A DNA stretch of 64,000 nt from CAJQQY01 sp045106765 (GCA_045106765.1 JBGCFD010000176.1:1-64000), one strand, 5' to 3'. Positions 24,111-34,268 are shown, counted from the first letter of the stretch. Numbers and translations: made by a program. Notes: a model not told the origin generated them from the letters alone.

Positions 24111-25895
24111 TTATTTTTTCAAAATAAACTCATTTTCAAAAATCCAAGGCTTTCTAACTGATGGTGTAAAATCGAATTTTTTATTGATTGCAATTCTTCC
24201 AGATGGAATCATCAAGAAAATACAAGGTTGTTCATCATAGATTATTTCTTGCAATTCTTTGTATAATTCATTCCTTCGTTCATCAGGGATTATAGTCCTA
24301 ATCTCTTCGATAATTTTATCCGATTTTTCATTTCCAAATCCAAATCTATTTCCTCCAGATGGTGTATCACTATCCGTATGCCAATTCTGATATGGATCAT
24401 CTAGACTAGGATCTTGTGACCATCCGCTGGTGAATAAATCAAAATCACGTTTAGTTCTTGCATCTCCTACTTGATTTCCCTCTTTGACTACTAACTCGAT
24501 ATCAACACCTGCTTGCCTTGCTTTTGCTTTGAATATTGTTCCAATTTTTTGTCCGGTAACACCTGCTTTTGAAGAAAGGTATTCTAATTTCAGTTCAGTT
24601 AATTCACCATCAATTTCTTTATCTACAATTCCATTTCCATTGGAATCTACCCAGCCTGCTTCGTTTAAAAGTTCTCTTGCTTTCTCTAAATTTTCTTCAA
24701 TTAATGGCAAATTTTTATGGTAATATGGGCGGGAAGTATGAAATGGTCCGACTACTTTTTCAGCGTAACCATACATTGTTGTATTAATTACTTCATCCAG
24801 ATTTATCAGGTGAGCCAAAGCTCTTCGAACTCTTTTGTCTGAAAGTTTAGGCCTATTATTATTAATTCCAATATAATAAATTGCCATTTGCAATGGTTCA
24901 TGAAAATTCAAATTGACTTGCCCTTCTGTGCTTTCCTTCAAAGCATTATATTGATTTGAGGTAATTTGAGTCATCACATCAATTGATCCGGCCTTTAGTT
25001 CTGTAACTGCTGTCGTTACATCGCTCATCGGTTTATAAATAATTGTTTCAGGATTAGCTTTAAGTAAAGGATACCTTGATGCCAATTTATCACCCCACCA
25101 GTTTTTCTTTTTCTTTAAAACAATTCTTTGCCCTGAGATCCATTCATCTAAAGCATAAGGACCACAACCATTGACAAATCCTTTTTCTCGTGCATATTTT
25201 TCAGTTGCAAATTCAGTTGCAAATTCTTGCAACCGAGGATCAGATTCTGTTAACTTCGAAGCACCGTCTGCATCTGATAATTGTTTGATCGTAAAGTTTT
25301 TCATAATCCCTTTTGGGTCATAAATGTGAGCTGGGATAGTTTGTATATCTGTAAATATGATTCCTGTCAAAAAATAATTATCTGAAACTAAAGAGAATTT
25401 TTTGGGATTAGTCTTATCAATCATAATATCTTTAAAACTAATCGCAACTGCTCGATATGGAGCTGCTCCAACTTTTGGATTTAAGATGGCTTTAATCGAA
25501 AATTCAACATCATGTCCAGTTACTGGTTTTCCATCATCCCAAACGGCTTCTTCATGAATTTCATATTTACATAATAATTTTCCTTTATGTTCTCCTTCTG
25601 TAATTTCTTCGATGATTGGTAATTCCTTAGCCAACATCGGCATTGCCTTGAGTGTTTTTGTGTCATAATGAACTAGGTTTGAAAAAATTTGATTCATTAC
25701 TCTACGGCTATTGGCTTGAGTAGTCAATGCTGGATTCAACATATTGGGTTCCCCTACTAATCGTGAAACTACTGTAAATGAATCATCCGTAGTTGGTTTC
25801 TCTTTAGTTGTAGATGGTTCTGTTTTACAACTGTGAAAAAATAAAATGATTGCAAAGATGAATAGTATCTTTTGAGCGGAAGTTCTTTGGAACAT
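24111..25895 (-). CDS. Peptide ABC transporter substrate-binding lipoprotein (SBP family 5)
   Basis: The 594-residue protein begins with a lipoprotein signal (FIFAIILFFHSC, Cys at 23) and is an OppA/DppA-type family 5 binding protein. Recognisable parts are GEPNMLNPALTTQANSRRVM, YEIHEEAVWDDGKPVTGHDV, the conserved Asn/Gly region YYIGINNNRPKLSDKRVRRA and the C-terminal PCIFLMIPSGRIAINK. It should deliver peptides to the OppB/OppC permeases encoded just downstream. No ATPase gene is in the cluster. A TATCTTTG box at 25960-25967 is a likely -7 element, but no well-spaced TTG precedes it. Confidence 0.92.
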   Translation of the reverse strand: MFQRTSAQKILFIFAIILFFHSCKTEPSTTKEKPTTDDSFTVVSRLVGEPNMLNPALTTQANSRRVMNQIFSNLVHYDTKTLKAMPMLAKELPIIEEITEGEHKGKLLCKYEIHEEAVWDDGKPVTGHDVEFSIKAILNPKVGAAPYRAVAISFKDIMIDKTNPKKFSLVSDNYFLTGIIFTDIQTIPAHIYDPKGIMKNFTIKQLSDADGASKLTESDPRLQEFATEFATEKYAREKGFVNGCGPYALDEWISGQRIVLKKKKNWWGDKLASRYPLLKANPETIIYKPMSDVTTAVTELKAGSIDVMTQITSNQYNALKESTEGQVNLNFHEPLQMAIYYIGINNNRPKLSDKRVRRALAHLINLDEVINTTMYGYAEKVVGPFHTSRPYYHKNLPLIEENLEKARELLNEAGWVDSNGNGIVDKEIDGELTELKLEYLSSKAGVTGQKIGTIFKAKARQAGVDIELVVKEGNQVGDARTKRDFDLFTSGWSQDPSLDDPYQNWHTDSDTPSGGNRFGFGNEKSDKIIEEIRTIIPDERRNELYKELQEIIYDEQPCIFLMIPSGRIAINKKFDFTPSVRKPWIFENEFILKK

Positions 25896-25998
25896 AATTA
25901 TATTTTTTTGTATCTCTAAAAAAAATTAAAAACATCTATGATGTATTTGTGTTGTACATCAAAGATAAATAACAACTTCCACAAATTCGAAAACAATT

Positions 25999-26904
25999 AT
26001 GTCAACAGTTTTAATCGCAGGTGGCTCAGGTTTAATCGGTCAACGATTAAGTGTTCTCTTAGAAAAAAAAGGATACGATGTCATTTTTTTAAGTCGAAAG
26101 AAAAAATCAGATGATCGTTTTTTTCAATGGGATGTAAATAAAGGAACAATTGATTCTGCTGCAATCGAAAGAGCAGATTATGTGATCAATTTAGCAGGTG
26201 CTGGAATTGTTGACAAAAGATGGACCAATGACCGAAAGAAAGTTTTAATTGAAAGTCGTACTCAAACTGCGGCTCTTTTAAAAGATAGTTTTGAAAAAAT
26301 AAAAAAGCCAAAAGCATATCTCTCTGCTTCTGCGATTGGTTTTTACGGTAATCGAGGTGATGAATGGTTGACTGAAAGTTCCGAACCACAACCTGAAGAC
26401 TTCCTCTCTGAATGCACAATGGCTTGGGAGAATGCTGCCAAAAGGATTGCTAAATCAAAAATCAGAACTGCTATTTTTAGAATTGGAATTGTCTTATCGA
26501 TGAATGGAGGAGCACTTCCTGAAATGATTTTGCCAATGAAATTTGGTGCAAGAGTTTCCTTCGGAGATGGAAAAGCTTACTACCCCTGGGTGCATATTGA
26601 TGATGTATGTAGCATGTTCATTTGGGCATTAGAAAATGAATCTGTTAATGGAATTTATAATGCAGTTGCTCCTAAACCTATAATGATAAAAGATTTAGTT
26701 AAAGAAATTCAAGAGGCGAGAGGTGGTTTTGCTTTGCCTATTCCTGCTCCTTCTTTTGCTTTGAAATTAGTAATGGGTGAAATGGCTGATATGCTTTTAA
26801 ATAGTGCGAGAGTTTCGGCAGAGAAAATTTTAGCAAGTGGATATGAATTTAAATTTTCAGAAATTCAACCTGCGCTTAAAAATATTTTAGAAGAGAAGGT
26901 TTAA
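25999..26904 (+). CDS. TIGR01777-family NAD-dependent epimerase (YfcH/SDR39U1-like)
   Basis: A 301-residue extended SDR. It has the nucleotide loop GGSGLIGQRLS (8-18), INLAGAGIVDKRW, YLSASAIGFYGNRGDEWLTE, PWVHIDDV, and a C-terminal DUF1731-like segment ending LLNSARVSAEKILASGYEFK. These features define the TIGR01777 group, whose reaction is not firmly known. The canonical Tyr/Lys is at YGNRG rather than YxxxK, as usual in this group. It is a single gene convergent with recA. Confidence 0.92.
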   Translation: MSTVLIAGGSGLIGQRLSVLLEKKGYDVIFLSRKKKSDDRFFQWDVNKGTIDSAAIERADYVINLAGAGIVDKRWTNDRKKVLIESRTQTAALLKDSFEKIKKPKAYLSASAIGFYGNRGDEWLTESSEPQPEDFLSECTMAWENAAKRIAKSKIRTAIFRIGIVLSMNGGALPEMILPMKFGARVSFGDGKAYYPWVHIDDVCSMFIWALENESVNGIYNAVAPKPIMIKDLVKEIQEARGGFALPIPAPSFALKLVMGEMADMLLNSARVSAEKILASGYEFKFSEIQPALKNILEEKV

Positions 26905-26920
26905 AAAGAGTGTTACTCAC

Positions 26921-26972
26921 TAAAAAACAAAAACCCTTTTTCCATTTATGGAAAAAGGGTTTTTGTTTTTTA
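26921..26972. terminator. Bidirectional terminator between epimerase and recA
   Basis: A perfect 25-bp stem (26921-26945 with 26948-26972) with a 2-nt formal loop contains CCCTTTTTCCAT and is bounded by A- and T-runs. It serves both convergent genes. Confidence 0.93.
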
Positions 26973-26993
26973 TAAAATTATTTGAGTAGAATC

Positions 26994-28049
26994 TTACTTC
27001 GCATCTTCAGCAGCTGGTTCAAGAGCTTCCTCTTCTTCTGGCTCATTTAAGCCTCTAATTTTATCTTTAATTTTTTGCTCGATTTCCAAAGCAACTTCTG
27101 GATTATCAGCTAAGAATCTTTTAGCAGACTCTCGACCTTGAGCGATCTTACTTCCGCCATAAGCATACCAAGATCCACTTTTATCGATGACATCATGATC
27201 GACACCTAGATCGACAATTTCTCCAGTTTTAGAAACTCCTTCTCCGTACATAATATCAAACAATGCAATTCGGAATGGCGGTGCTAATTTATTTTTCACC
27301 ACTTTCACTTTTACATGATTTCCAACTACATTCCCTTCTTTATCTTTGATTGCAGAACCTGATTTTCTAATATCTAATCTTACAGAAGCATAAAATTTCA
27401 ATGCGTTACCACCAGTTGTTGTTTCTGGATTTCCGAACATTACCCCAATTTTTTCACGTAATTGGTTAATAAATACGCAACAACATCCAGTTCGTCCAAT
27501 GGCTCCTGTTAATTTTCTCATCGCTTGAGACATTAAACGAGCTTGTAATCCCATTTTAGAATCTCCCATTTCTCCTTCGATTTCACTTCTCGGAACTAGG
27601 GCTGCAACAGAATCGACTACAATAATATCAATTGCAGCAGAACGAATTAAATTTTCAGTAATTTCTAGCGCTTGCTCACCATTATCAGGTTGAGAGATCA
27701 ATAAGTTCTCTGTATCAACTCCAAGTGATTCTGCGTAATTTTTGTCAAAGGCATGCTCAGCATCAATAAAAGCTGCGATCCCACCTTTTCTTTGACATTC
27801 TGCAATTGCATGAATAGCTAATGTTGTCTTTCCTGAAGATTCAGGGCCGTAAATTTCAACGATTCTACCTTTTGGAAGGCCATTGATTCCTAATGCTAAA
27901 TCTAGACTTAATGAACCCGTTGGAATGGTTTCAACATTAACTGCTGGCTTATCACCCATTCTCATTACGATTCCCTTTCCGTAAGTTTTGTCTAGCCTAT
28001 CCATCGTTTGTTTCAAGGCTTTTAGCTTTGCTTCTTTTTCTTTTGACAT
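26994..28049 (-). CDS. recA: Recombinase RecA
   Basis: The 351-residue protein is a full-length RecA: Walker A GPESSGKTT, FIDAEHAFDKNYAESLG, Walker B DIIVVDSVAALVPRSE, the L2 loop region GVMFGNPETTTGGNALKFYA, and an acidic C-terminal tail (EPEEEEALEPAAEDAK). It forms filaments on single-stranded DNA for strand exchange. I see no LexA-type operator in the roughly 380-bp upstream region. Confidence 0.98.
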   Translation of the reverse strand: MSKEKEAKLKALKQTMDRLDKTYGKGIVMRMGDKPAVNVETIPTGSLSLDLALGINGLPKGRIVEIYGPESSGKTTLAIHAIAECQRKGGIAAFIDAEHAFDKNYAESLGVDTENLLISQPDNGEQALEITENLIRSAAIDIIVVDSVAALVPRSEIEGEMGDSKMGLQARLMSQAMRKLTGAIGRTGCCCVFINQLREKIGVMFGNPETTTGGNALKFYASVRLDIRKSGSAIKDKEGNVVGNHVKVKVVKNKLAPPFRIALFDIMYGEGVSKTGEIVDLGVDHDVIDKSGSWYAYGGSKIAQGRESAKRFLADNPEVALEIEQKIKDKIRGLNEPEEEEALEPAAEDAK

Positions 28050-28379
28050 TGTATAAAATTTTAATCTTTTGAAAACAACTTTTTGTTTATAACGATGTAA
28101 AGATCAACATTTTGTTTACAAAAAACAAACATTTAAAGCATTTTTTTAAAAAAAATTGTTTTAAATGTTTTAAATCGTTAAAAAGTTGTTTTACTAAAAA
28201 TGTTTAAGAATGTGTTTTTTCAAGTATAAAGTTTAACTAAAACAAGATAGGCAAAGGTTTTTTAAATCAAAATCAAAAAGGCAATCAAAATCAAAAATGA
28301 TGATAGTGAAATTCAATCTCAACCAACTATGCATTGAATCCAAGGCAGATAGAAATTGTCATTTTGATTTAAAACGAAG
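28050..28379. other. Upstream region of recA, no gene seen
   Basis: The stretch is A/T-rich with short direct repeats of AATCAAAATCAAAAA around 28264-28293. The only match to the Bacteroidota -7 box is poor (TGATCTTTAC). No reading frame, RNA gene or clear operator is supported. Confidence 0.5.
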
Positions 28380-28415
28380 GAAACCCTTAATCAAATTTAA
28401 TTGATTAAGGGTTTC
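28380..28415 (-). terminator. Terminator after the small conserved gene
   Basis: A perfect 15-bp stem (GAAACCCTTAATCAA at 28380-28394, inverted at 28401-28415) with a 6-nt loop lies 20 bp past the stop. Flanking T-runs are short. Confidence 0.75.
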
Positions 28416-28435
28416 TAGGAGGATTTTAAAATCCA

Positions 28436-28672
28436 TCAATGCTGAGTTTCAACTGCCGTTTCCTTGCTATATCTGAGGATATTTTGGATACTGTCAGGTG
28501 AAGGGTTAAAAGTAACTTTAGGTAATTGATCGTTAGCTTTTTTCAATTCTTGGTAATCTTCAAATAAATTCCAATCTTCTTGAAGAGCTGTTCTAATCGC
28601 CATTGATTCGGCTACCGAAGTTTCTTTGTAAATGAATCTAGTTAAATGATTTAATGTAAAATTATGCTTCAT
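28436..28672 (-). CDS. Small conserved hypothetical protein
   Basis: The likely product has 78 residues from MKHNFTLNHLTRFIYKETSV. It is hydrophilic and mostly helical, with ESMAIRTALQEDWNLFEDYQ and a Pro/Ser turn near VTFNPSPDSIQNILRYSK. The shape is similar to short Bacteroidota proteins of unknown role, and weakly to the N-terminal part of anti-sigma-like proteins, but no Zn ligands are seen. An upstream in-frame ATG at 28759 lies inside a terminator hairpin, so the internal start is preferred. Confidence 0.65.
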   Translation of the reverse strand: MKHNFTLNHLTRFIYKETSVAESMAIRTALQEDWNLFEDYQELKKANDQLPKVTFNPSPDSIQNILRYSKETAVETQH

Positions 28673-28749
28673 GAACGTTTTTTTGAGTGAATAAATAAGT
28701 TGTGCGCTTAAAAAGTTGTGTGTGAAAAATTCAATACTAAAACTATAAA

Positions 28750-28785
28750 GCCTTAGCAAATATTTTGCTAAGGCCTTCTTTTTTT
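28750..28785. terminator. Terminator hairpin upstream of the small conserved gene
   Basis: A perfect 11-bp stem (GCCTTAGCAAA at 28750-28760, inverted at 28764-28774) has a 3-nt formal loop and an A/T-rich flank on both sides. It should end transcription of the DUF2147 gene on the minus strand. Confidence 0.75.
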
Positions 28786-28817
28786 GTTAAAATTTTCAAC
28801 AAGTTTGAATTTTCAAC

Positions 28818-29240
28818 TTATTTTATGCGATGCCACGTTTGAGTTCTGTAAAAAAGAGCAACATAACCTCTTACTTTTAATTTGTCATTCCCTTCTAACC
28901 ATAATTTACAACTATAGGTTTTATCTTTTGTTGGGGAAAAGATTTCTCCGTTTTTCCAAGTATTCCCACTTTTTTTCATATCCCATAAAATTTCCATACC
29001 AACTAAAGGTTTTCCTTTTCGTTTGCCAGTACAGGTATTACAAACATCGGTTGTTGGATTAATCAGTTTTATAATTTTACCATAATATTTTCCATTTTTT
29101 TCATAGATTTCTACTTGTGATTTTTCTTCACCTGTTTCATCATCTATTGTTTTCCAAACACCAACGCAAGATTGAGCAACTGATGATGTTATAAATAAGG
29201 TGAAAAATAAAATGGTGGTAAAAATTGATTTTAAAGTCAT
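28818..29240 (-). CDS. DUF2147 domain exported protein
   Basis: The 140-residue protein has a Sec signal peptide (1-22, ending SSVAQ) and a DUF2147 domain: CVGVWKTIDDETGEEKSQVE, YEKNGKYYGKIIKL, a paired cysteine motif CNTC, GMEILWDMKK and a final GYVALFYRTQTWHR. The family is a small beta-barrel-like periplasmic or surface protein with no settled function. It follows the PD40/OmpA gene by about 60 bp and may be read from the same unit. Confidence 0.88.
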   Translation of the reverse strand: MTLKSIFTTILFFTLFITSSVAQSCVGVWKTIDDETGEEKSQVEIYEKNGKYYGKIIKLINPTTDVCNTCTGKRKGKPLVGMEILWDMKKSGNTWKNGEIFSPTKDKTYSCKLWLEGNDKLKVRGYVALFYRTQTWHRIK

Positions 29241-29302
29241 TGTTATAATTTTTTATAGGATGATTTTATATTTTTGAAAAGTGTAAGTTTTTGAAATCCC
29301 TT

Positions 29303-31294
29303 TTACTTAAGCATAACGAACTCAGTTCTACGATTGTTTTGCCTTCCCCAATCTGTGTCATTTGAATCAATCGGTTTGGTTTCTCCGTACCCTCTGTGGC
29401 TTAAACGATTAGTTGCAATCCCATTTTGTATTAAAAACTCTTTTACCGCTTTTGCTCGATTCGTTGATAAAGTAAGATTGTTTTTATCCGAACCTACATT
29501 ATCTGTATGCCCATTTATTTGAATTTTGAGAGTATTATTATTTTCTAACAACTGTAATAATTGATTTAATTCAAATAATGACTCTGGTTTTAATTCTGCT
29601 GACCCAGTTTCAAATAAAACATTTCTCAAAACTACCGGAGGCGAAGTCGCTTCTGGTTCTATTGTTGTCGAAAGCGGTTTATCTTTAATCGGTTGCAATC
29701 CTATTTTCAATAAAAATGGATTGTTTAAACTCTGTGTTTTTTCTAAAGAAAAATTTTCAGAATGGAATAAATATTTCTCTTTTGATATATTCAAGGCGTA
29801 GTTTTTTCCCATAGGTAAGCAAACCAAAAACTCTCCATCCTGATCTGTAAAAGATGAGGCATAAGTTTCTCCTGAGTTCAAATCAACGAAATCAACCTTT
29901 GCTGACAGTTTCTTTTTGGTTTCTAAATCATAGACGTATGCTTGTACGTAAGTCACAGGTTGAGGTCGAGCTTCTGGATATAATTCGAAACTATATATAT
30001 CTGTATGTCCACCTTTTGTTCCACTATCAAAAACAGATTCGCCAGTTTTTACATTTTTTGTATCGCTAGCAAAATAGCCTGTTTTTCCATCTAAACTCAA
30101 AACTAATGCACCTTCTCCTGCTTCTGTATTAATAGGGTAACCTAAATTCTTAGGTGTAAACCATTCTTTTGCATCTTTTTTTCTAGCAAAAAATAAATCA
30201 TGGCCTCCCATTCCTGGATGTCCATCTGACATAAAATAAAGAGTTTGGTTATCCGCATGAATAAATGGTGATTGCTCATCGTAAGGTGAGTTAATAATGT
30301 TTCCTAAATTTTGAGGTATTCCCCATTTTCCGTCTTTTTGACGATAGCTAATCCAAATATCTTTTCCACCTTGTCCCCCTTTTCGATTACTTGTAAAATA
30401 AATCGCTCGTCCATCTGCTGAGATCGAAGGCTGTGATTCCCAGCCTCTTGAATTAATTGGAGATCCAATATTTGCTGCAGGAGTCCATCTTCCATCTCGA
30501 ATTTCTGAATAATATAAATCACAACTACCATATCCATCCTTGCGATTACAAGCGGTGAAAACTAAAAATTTTCCATCGGCTGAAATACTTTGTGCTCCTT
30601 CATTTTGCTCGGTATTAACTCCACTCAATGGAATTCCTTTTTGCCAAACACCATCTTTTTTAGTGCTCATGATAAAATCTTCTTGTCCATAAAGTCTTGC
30701 GGTATATATTAATTGTTTGCCATCAGCAGTTAATGAGGGGAGGTATTCTGGATTCGGAGTGTTGATATTTTTACCTAAACTTTTAGGTTCGTAAGGAACT
30801 GGATTTGCATAAGTCATTTTCATAAATCGACTATTGGCAATATGTTTTTTAGATTTCTTTTCAAGAATATCGTTGTTTGGTTGAGCATCCAAGTAGTTCT
30901 CAAAATGGACAATTGCTTCATCAAATTTCTTCATTCTCATCTCTGCTAAAGCAAGTGTATAAAATACTTTCTTTTTATAAAATGAATCTATCTGAATTAC
31001 TTCTTCAAAACCTTGTTCTGCTACGTCATAATTTCTCATATCATAGTGAATAGCTGACCATTGAATTTGAGCATCAATGAAAGTGGGTTCTTTTTTTAGG
31101 GCTTTGGAAAATTCTTTTAGGGCTTTTTCATTTTCACCCGCTCGAGAGTATTTTATCCCTTTTTTATAAGTTTTTTTTAATTTTTCTGAAGCTGTTTTTC
31201 GAGTAACATATTTTTCATTCGTAGTGGGTTGGGCTGAACTACAATGTGCGAAAACAAAAAACATAAAGATCCAAAGTATATTTTTTCTCATCAT
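29303..31294 (-). CDS. TPR / PD40 / OmpA-like peptidoglycan-anchored lipoprotein
   Basis: The 663 residues comprise an export signal with a possible lipobox (FFVFAHCSSAQ), TPR repeats (about 40-140), a set of PD40/WD40-like beta-propeller blades (about 175-430; QSISADGKFLVFTAC, QPSISADGRAIYFTSN), a CnaB/carboxypeptidase-regulatory-like domain (about 440-520), and a C-terminal OmpA domain (about 550-663; INGHTDNVGSDKNNLTLSTN). This architecture is common in Bacteroidota and includes PorE-type T9SS-associated proteins, but I cannot assign it to T9SS. It should bind peptidoglycan at the outer membrane. Confidence 0.9.
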   Translation of the reverse strand: MMRKNILWIFMFFVFAHCSSAQPTTNEKYVTRKTASEKLKKTYKKGIKYSRAGENEKALKEFSKALKKEPTFIDAQIQWSAIHYDMRNYDVAEQGFEEVIQIDSFYKKKVFYTLALAEMRMKKFDEAIVHFENYLDAQPNNDILEKKSKKHIANSRFMKMTYANPVPYEPKSLGKNINTPNPEYLPSLTADGKQLIYTARLYGQEDFIMSTKKDGVWQKGIPLSGVNTEQNEGAQSISADGKFLVFTACNRKDGYGSCDLYYSEIRDGRWTPAANIGSPINSRGWESQPSISADGRAIYFTSNRKGGQGGKDIWISYRQKDGKWGIPQNLGNIINSPYDEQSPFIHADNQTLYFMSDGHPGMGGHDLFFARKKDAKEWFTPKNLGYPINTEAGEGALVLSLDGKTGYFASDTKNVKTGESVFDSGTKGGHTDIYSFELYPEARPQPVTYVQAYVYDLETKKKLSAKVDFVDLNSGETYASSFTDQDGEFLVCLPMGKNYALNISKEKYLFHSENFSLEKTQSLNNPFLLKIGLQPIKDKPLSTTIEPEATSPPVVLRNVLFETGSAELKPESLFELNQLLQLLENNNTLKIQINGHTDNVGSDKNNLTLSTNRAKAVKEFLIQNGIATNRLSHRGYGETKPIDSNDTDWGRQNNRRTEFVMLK

Positions 31295-31319
31295 AATTTA
31301 ATAACGTTTGGGATGCCTA

Positions 31320-31364
31320 AAAACGTGTAACCCACCTTGAAATATTCTTCAAAGTGGGTTATAC
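31320..31364 (-). terminator. Terminator after bamA
   Basis: A long hairpin with arms at about 31325-31341 and 31348-31364 (core AACCCAC/GTGGGTT, with a few wobble or mismatch positions) is followed on the minus strand by five T. It lies about 55 bp past the bamA stop. Confidence 0.7.
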
Positions 31365-31418
31365 ATGTCTTATCTAAAATAATATTTATAAACTCAAATT
31401 ATTTTATTTCCATTATTT

Positions 31419-34037
31419 CTAGTCTGGCTCAAATCCTAAGATGATATTAAACTGTCCAAACTCTGACCATTTTGCTCCACTCGTTATCAAGTTCGGTTTA
31501 TCAAATCCAATACCATAATCAAATCCAAGTGTTCCAAACATTGGTAAGAAAACTCTCAAACCTAAACCTGCGGATCGTTTCACATCAAATGGATTAAAAT
31601 CTTTGAAGCTATTCCAAGCATTTCCTCCTTGAGCAAATGCCAAAACATAAATTGTAGAACTTGGGTTTAATGAAATTGGATATCGCAGCTCAACAGTCAA
31701 TTTATCAAAAACAGATGCTCCTCCATTATTACTTGCAGGTAAATCCGTTACTTCATATCCTCTTAATGAGATGATATCATTTCCTAATAATCCAAATTGT
31801 TGACCTGCCAATCCATCTCCACCTAAGACAAATCTTTCAAAAGGCGATAGTCCAATATTACTATCATAAAATCCTAACATTCCAATTTTGATGGAAGATT
31901 TTAAAACTAAATTTCCAACAAGCGGTGTGTACCACTCAGCATCAAATCTCCATTTGTGATATTCTAGCCATCGAAAACGATTTCCATTTTCAATGCTAAC
32001 AATTTCTGCATCTGTTTTACCTGCTCTTTCATCTTCAGATAATACATAAAAATCATCTCCTTTAAATAAAGAGTAAGGAGGAGTTAAGGAAACTGTCAAT
32101 GAAACTTTTGATCCTGTTTTTGGGAAAATAGGGTCCACTACAGTTGTTCTTGCTAGTGTTCCTTTTAAACTAAAGTTACGGAAGTTACCATCTGTTAATG
32201 CGGTTCCATCTTGTAATCTAAAATCACCTCTGACCCATTGATTTAAATTTAAGTTTTGCAAATTAATTGCGCCACTCAAAACGAAGTTATCATCTGGCCA
32301 TTTTAATCGAGTTCCTAATCCAATGGAGAAATTAGTAATTCCTAAACTATTAAAACTTGGACTTGACTTTGCCAAACCATTTGTCAATCGAGTATAATAT
32401 CCTGCAACGGTGAATGAAGTAGCTTTTTTTCCACCCAACCAAGGCTCTGTAAATGAAGCATTATAGGATTGATAAAAACGACCATTGGTTTGCGCTCGAA
32501 GAGAAAGTCGTTGTCCATCTCCTTGAGGAAGTGGACTCCAGGATTCTTTTTTCAAAATATTTCTAACTGAAAAATTATTAAATGAAACTCCTAATGTTCC
32601 AATCACTCCTCGACCTTGTCCTCCCCATCCTGCGGAAAGTTCTAACTGATCGGAAGGTTTTTCTTCGACGGTGTATTCAATATCAACTGTTCCTCTTTGA
32701 GGATTTACTGGAGTATTAATTCCCATCGTTTCAGGATTAAAATATCCTAAATTAATGATCTCTCTTTGAGAACGAATAATATCAGAACGACTGAATTTTT
32801 CTCCTGGTCGAGTTCTTAATTCTCTTCGAATTACATGCTCATGTGTTCTGTCATTTCCAGCAATCGTTACTTTGTCGATTGTTGCTTGTGGGCCTTCGTA
32901 GATTCTAATTTCCAAATCAATCGAATCATTATCAATCGAAACTTCAATTGGATCTACTCGGAAAAACAGATAACCATTATCCATGTACAGCGTTGTAATA
33001 TCTCTTCCGTCTTGGCTAAAACTCAATCGAGTTTCCAATAATTCTTGATTATAAATTTCTCCTTTTTCAATTCCTAAAACACCTGCTAAAGTTTTTGTAT
33101 CGTAAATTGAATTTCCTTTCCACGCAATGTCTCTAAAGAAATATCGATTTCCTTCTTCGATATTGATTTGTATTTCTAATCGTCCATCGTCATTTCTCCA
33201 AACACTATCTCCCAAGATTCGAGCATCTCTAAAACCAATCGTATTATAATATCCTACGATTCCTTTTTTATCTGCTTCATAATCATTTTTTATGAATTTA
33301 GAAGAGTTAAAAATTCGTCTTTTCTCCTTCGTTTCTTTCATCAACTTTCGGAGCTTTCGAGGTTTTACATTAGTATTCCCCACAAAACTGATTTCCTTAA
33401 TTTTGATTCTTTCTTTTTTATCTACATCAAAAATTAATCGAACTGAATTGGTACTTGTGTTATCTTCAATCTCTTCTACTTTTACCTCCGCATCTAAATA
33501 ACCTTTACCTTCGAAGAAATTTTTAATTCCATTGATCGCATCAGTTTTGATACTTTCTGTGATGATTCCACCTTTTAATAAATAGGTATTTACCACTCCA
33601 TTTAAATCATCATGATATTTCTTTTTGACATTCTTATAGGAAAAACGAGATAATCGAGGACGCTCTTTTACTAAAACTTCTAGGAAAACAATGTCTCCAA
33701 TTGTTTTGGTTTGAAATATTCGTACATCAGTAAATAATCTCAATTTCCAAAGTGCTTTGATCGCCCTTGGAATATCATAACCACCTGTTCCGATTCTAAT
33801 TTTATCTCCTACCTTCAATCCTGCAATCGCCTTGATTGCATTTTCATCACTAAAGTTAGCACCTACTACGGTGATACCTCCTATCTCATATTCTTTTTGT
33901 TCTGCATAATCAATATTAGGAATCGTGTCAGGAACGATAACTTGCGCTAAACCATTTGTTGTAAAAAAGAAAAGAGAAACTAGAAAAGGTAAAATATTTT
34001 TTAAACTCATTTTTTTTGTTCTGTTAAATTTTCTCAA
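31419..34037 (-). CDS. bamA: Outer-membrane assembly factor BamA
   Basis: The 872-residue protein has a signal peptide (LKNILPFLVSLFFFTTNGLA), five POTRA-like repeats (about 45-460; VVGANFSDENAIKAIAGLKV, ISFVGNTNVKPRKLRKLMKE, VTIAGNDRTHEHVIRRELRT) and a C-terminal Omp85 beta-barrel (about 480-872, with the RGYE-type motif in ISLRGYEVTDLPASNNGG). It inserts beta-barrel proteins in the outer membrane. An alternative start at 34010 (MSLKNILPF) puts the signal peptide at the N-terminus and follows an A-run, so it may be the true start. It lies downstream of uppS, a common order in the phylum. Confidence 0.95.
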   Translation of the reverse strand: MRKFNRTKKMSLKNILPFLVSLFFFTTNGLAQVIVPDTIPNIDYAEQKEYEIGGITVVGANFSDENAIKAIAGLKVGDKIRIGTGGYDIPRAIKALWKLRLFTDVRIFQTKTIGDIVFLEVLVKERPRLSRFSYKNVKKKYHDDLNGVVNTYLLKGGIITESIKTDAINGIKNFFEGKGYLDAEVKVEEIEDNTSTNSVRLIFDVDKKERIKIKEISFVGNTNVKPRKLRKLMKETKEKRRIFNSSKFIKNDYEADKKGIVGYYNTIGFRDARILGDSVWRNDDGRLEIQINIEEGNRYFFRDIAWKGNSIYDTKTLAGVLGIEKGEIYNQELLETRLSFSQDGRDITTLYMDNGYLFFRVDPIEVSIDNDSIDLEIRIYEGPQATIDKVTIAGNDRTHEHVIRRELRTRPGEKFSRSDIIRSQREIINLGYFNPETMGINTPVNPQRGTVDIEYTVEEKPSDQLELSAGWGGQGRGVIGTLGVSFNNFSVRNILKKESWSPLPQGDGQRLSLRAQTNGRFYQSYNASFTEPWLGGKKATSFTVAGYYTRLTNGLAKSSPSFNSLGITNFSIGLGTRLKWPDDNFVLSGAINLQNLNLNQWVRGDFRLQDGTALTDGNFRNFSLKGTLARTTVVDPIFPKTGSKVSLTVSLTPPYSLFKGDDFYVLSEDERAGKTDAEIVSIENGNRFRWLEYHKWRFDAEWYTPLVGNLVLKSSIKIGMLGFYDSNIGLSPFERFVLGGDGLAGQQFGLLGNDIISLRGYEVTDLPASNNGGASVFDKLTVELRYPISLNPSSTIYVLAFAQGGNAWNSFKDFNPFDVKRSAGLGLRVFLPMFGTLGFDYGIGFDKPNLITSGAKWSEFGQFNIILGFEPD

Positions 34038-34268
34038 AGAGAAATACTTTTTTTAATCAAAGTCAAAATGTCAATTAAAATATTATAGAATTGAAATTAC
34101 ATTTTGGCTTCCCTTCTGTTATAACGGTTGTTAAAATTATTTCGTTGGTGTTTTTTTTATCAAAAGGTATCTAAATGTCCGATCGCTAACTTATAAAGAT
34201 TAAGGATGCAGAAATTATTAGATTAATGATTCTCCATATTGGATAAATCTTAAATCCATCATCTTTAA

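Noticed and set aside
28050..28379. LexA/SOS operator before recA
   Set aside because: No convincing inverted operator was found; the AATCAAAATCAAAAA strings are direct repeats in a low-complexity stretch.
28673..28759. N-terminal extension of the small conserved gene
   Set aside because: The upstream ATG lies inside a terminator hairpin and the added residues look non-coding, so the internal ATG at 28672 was used.
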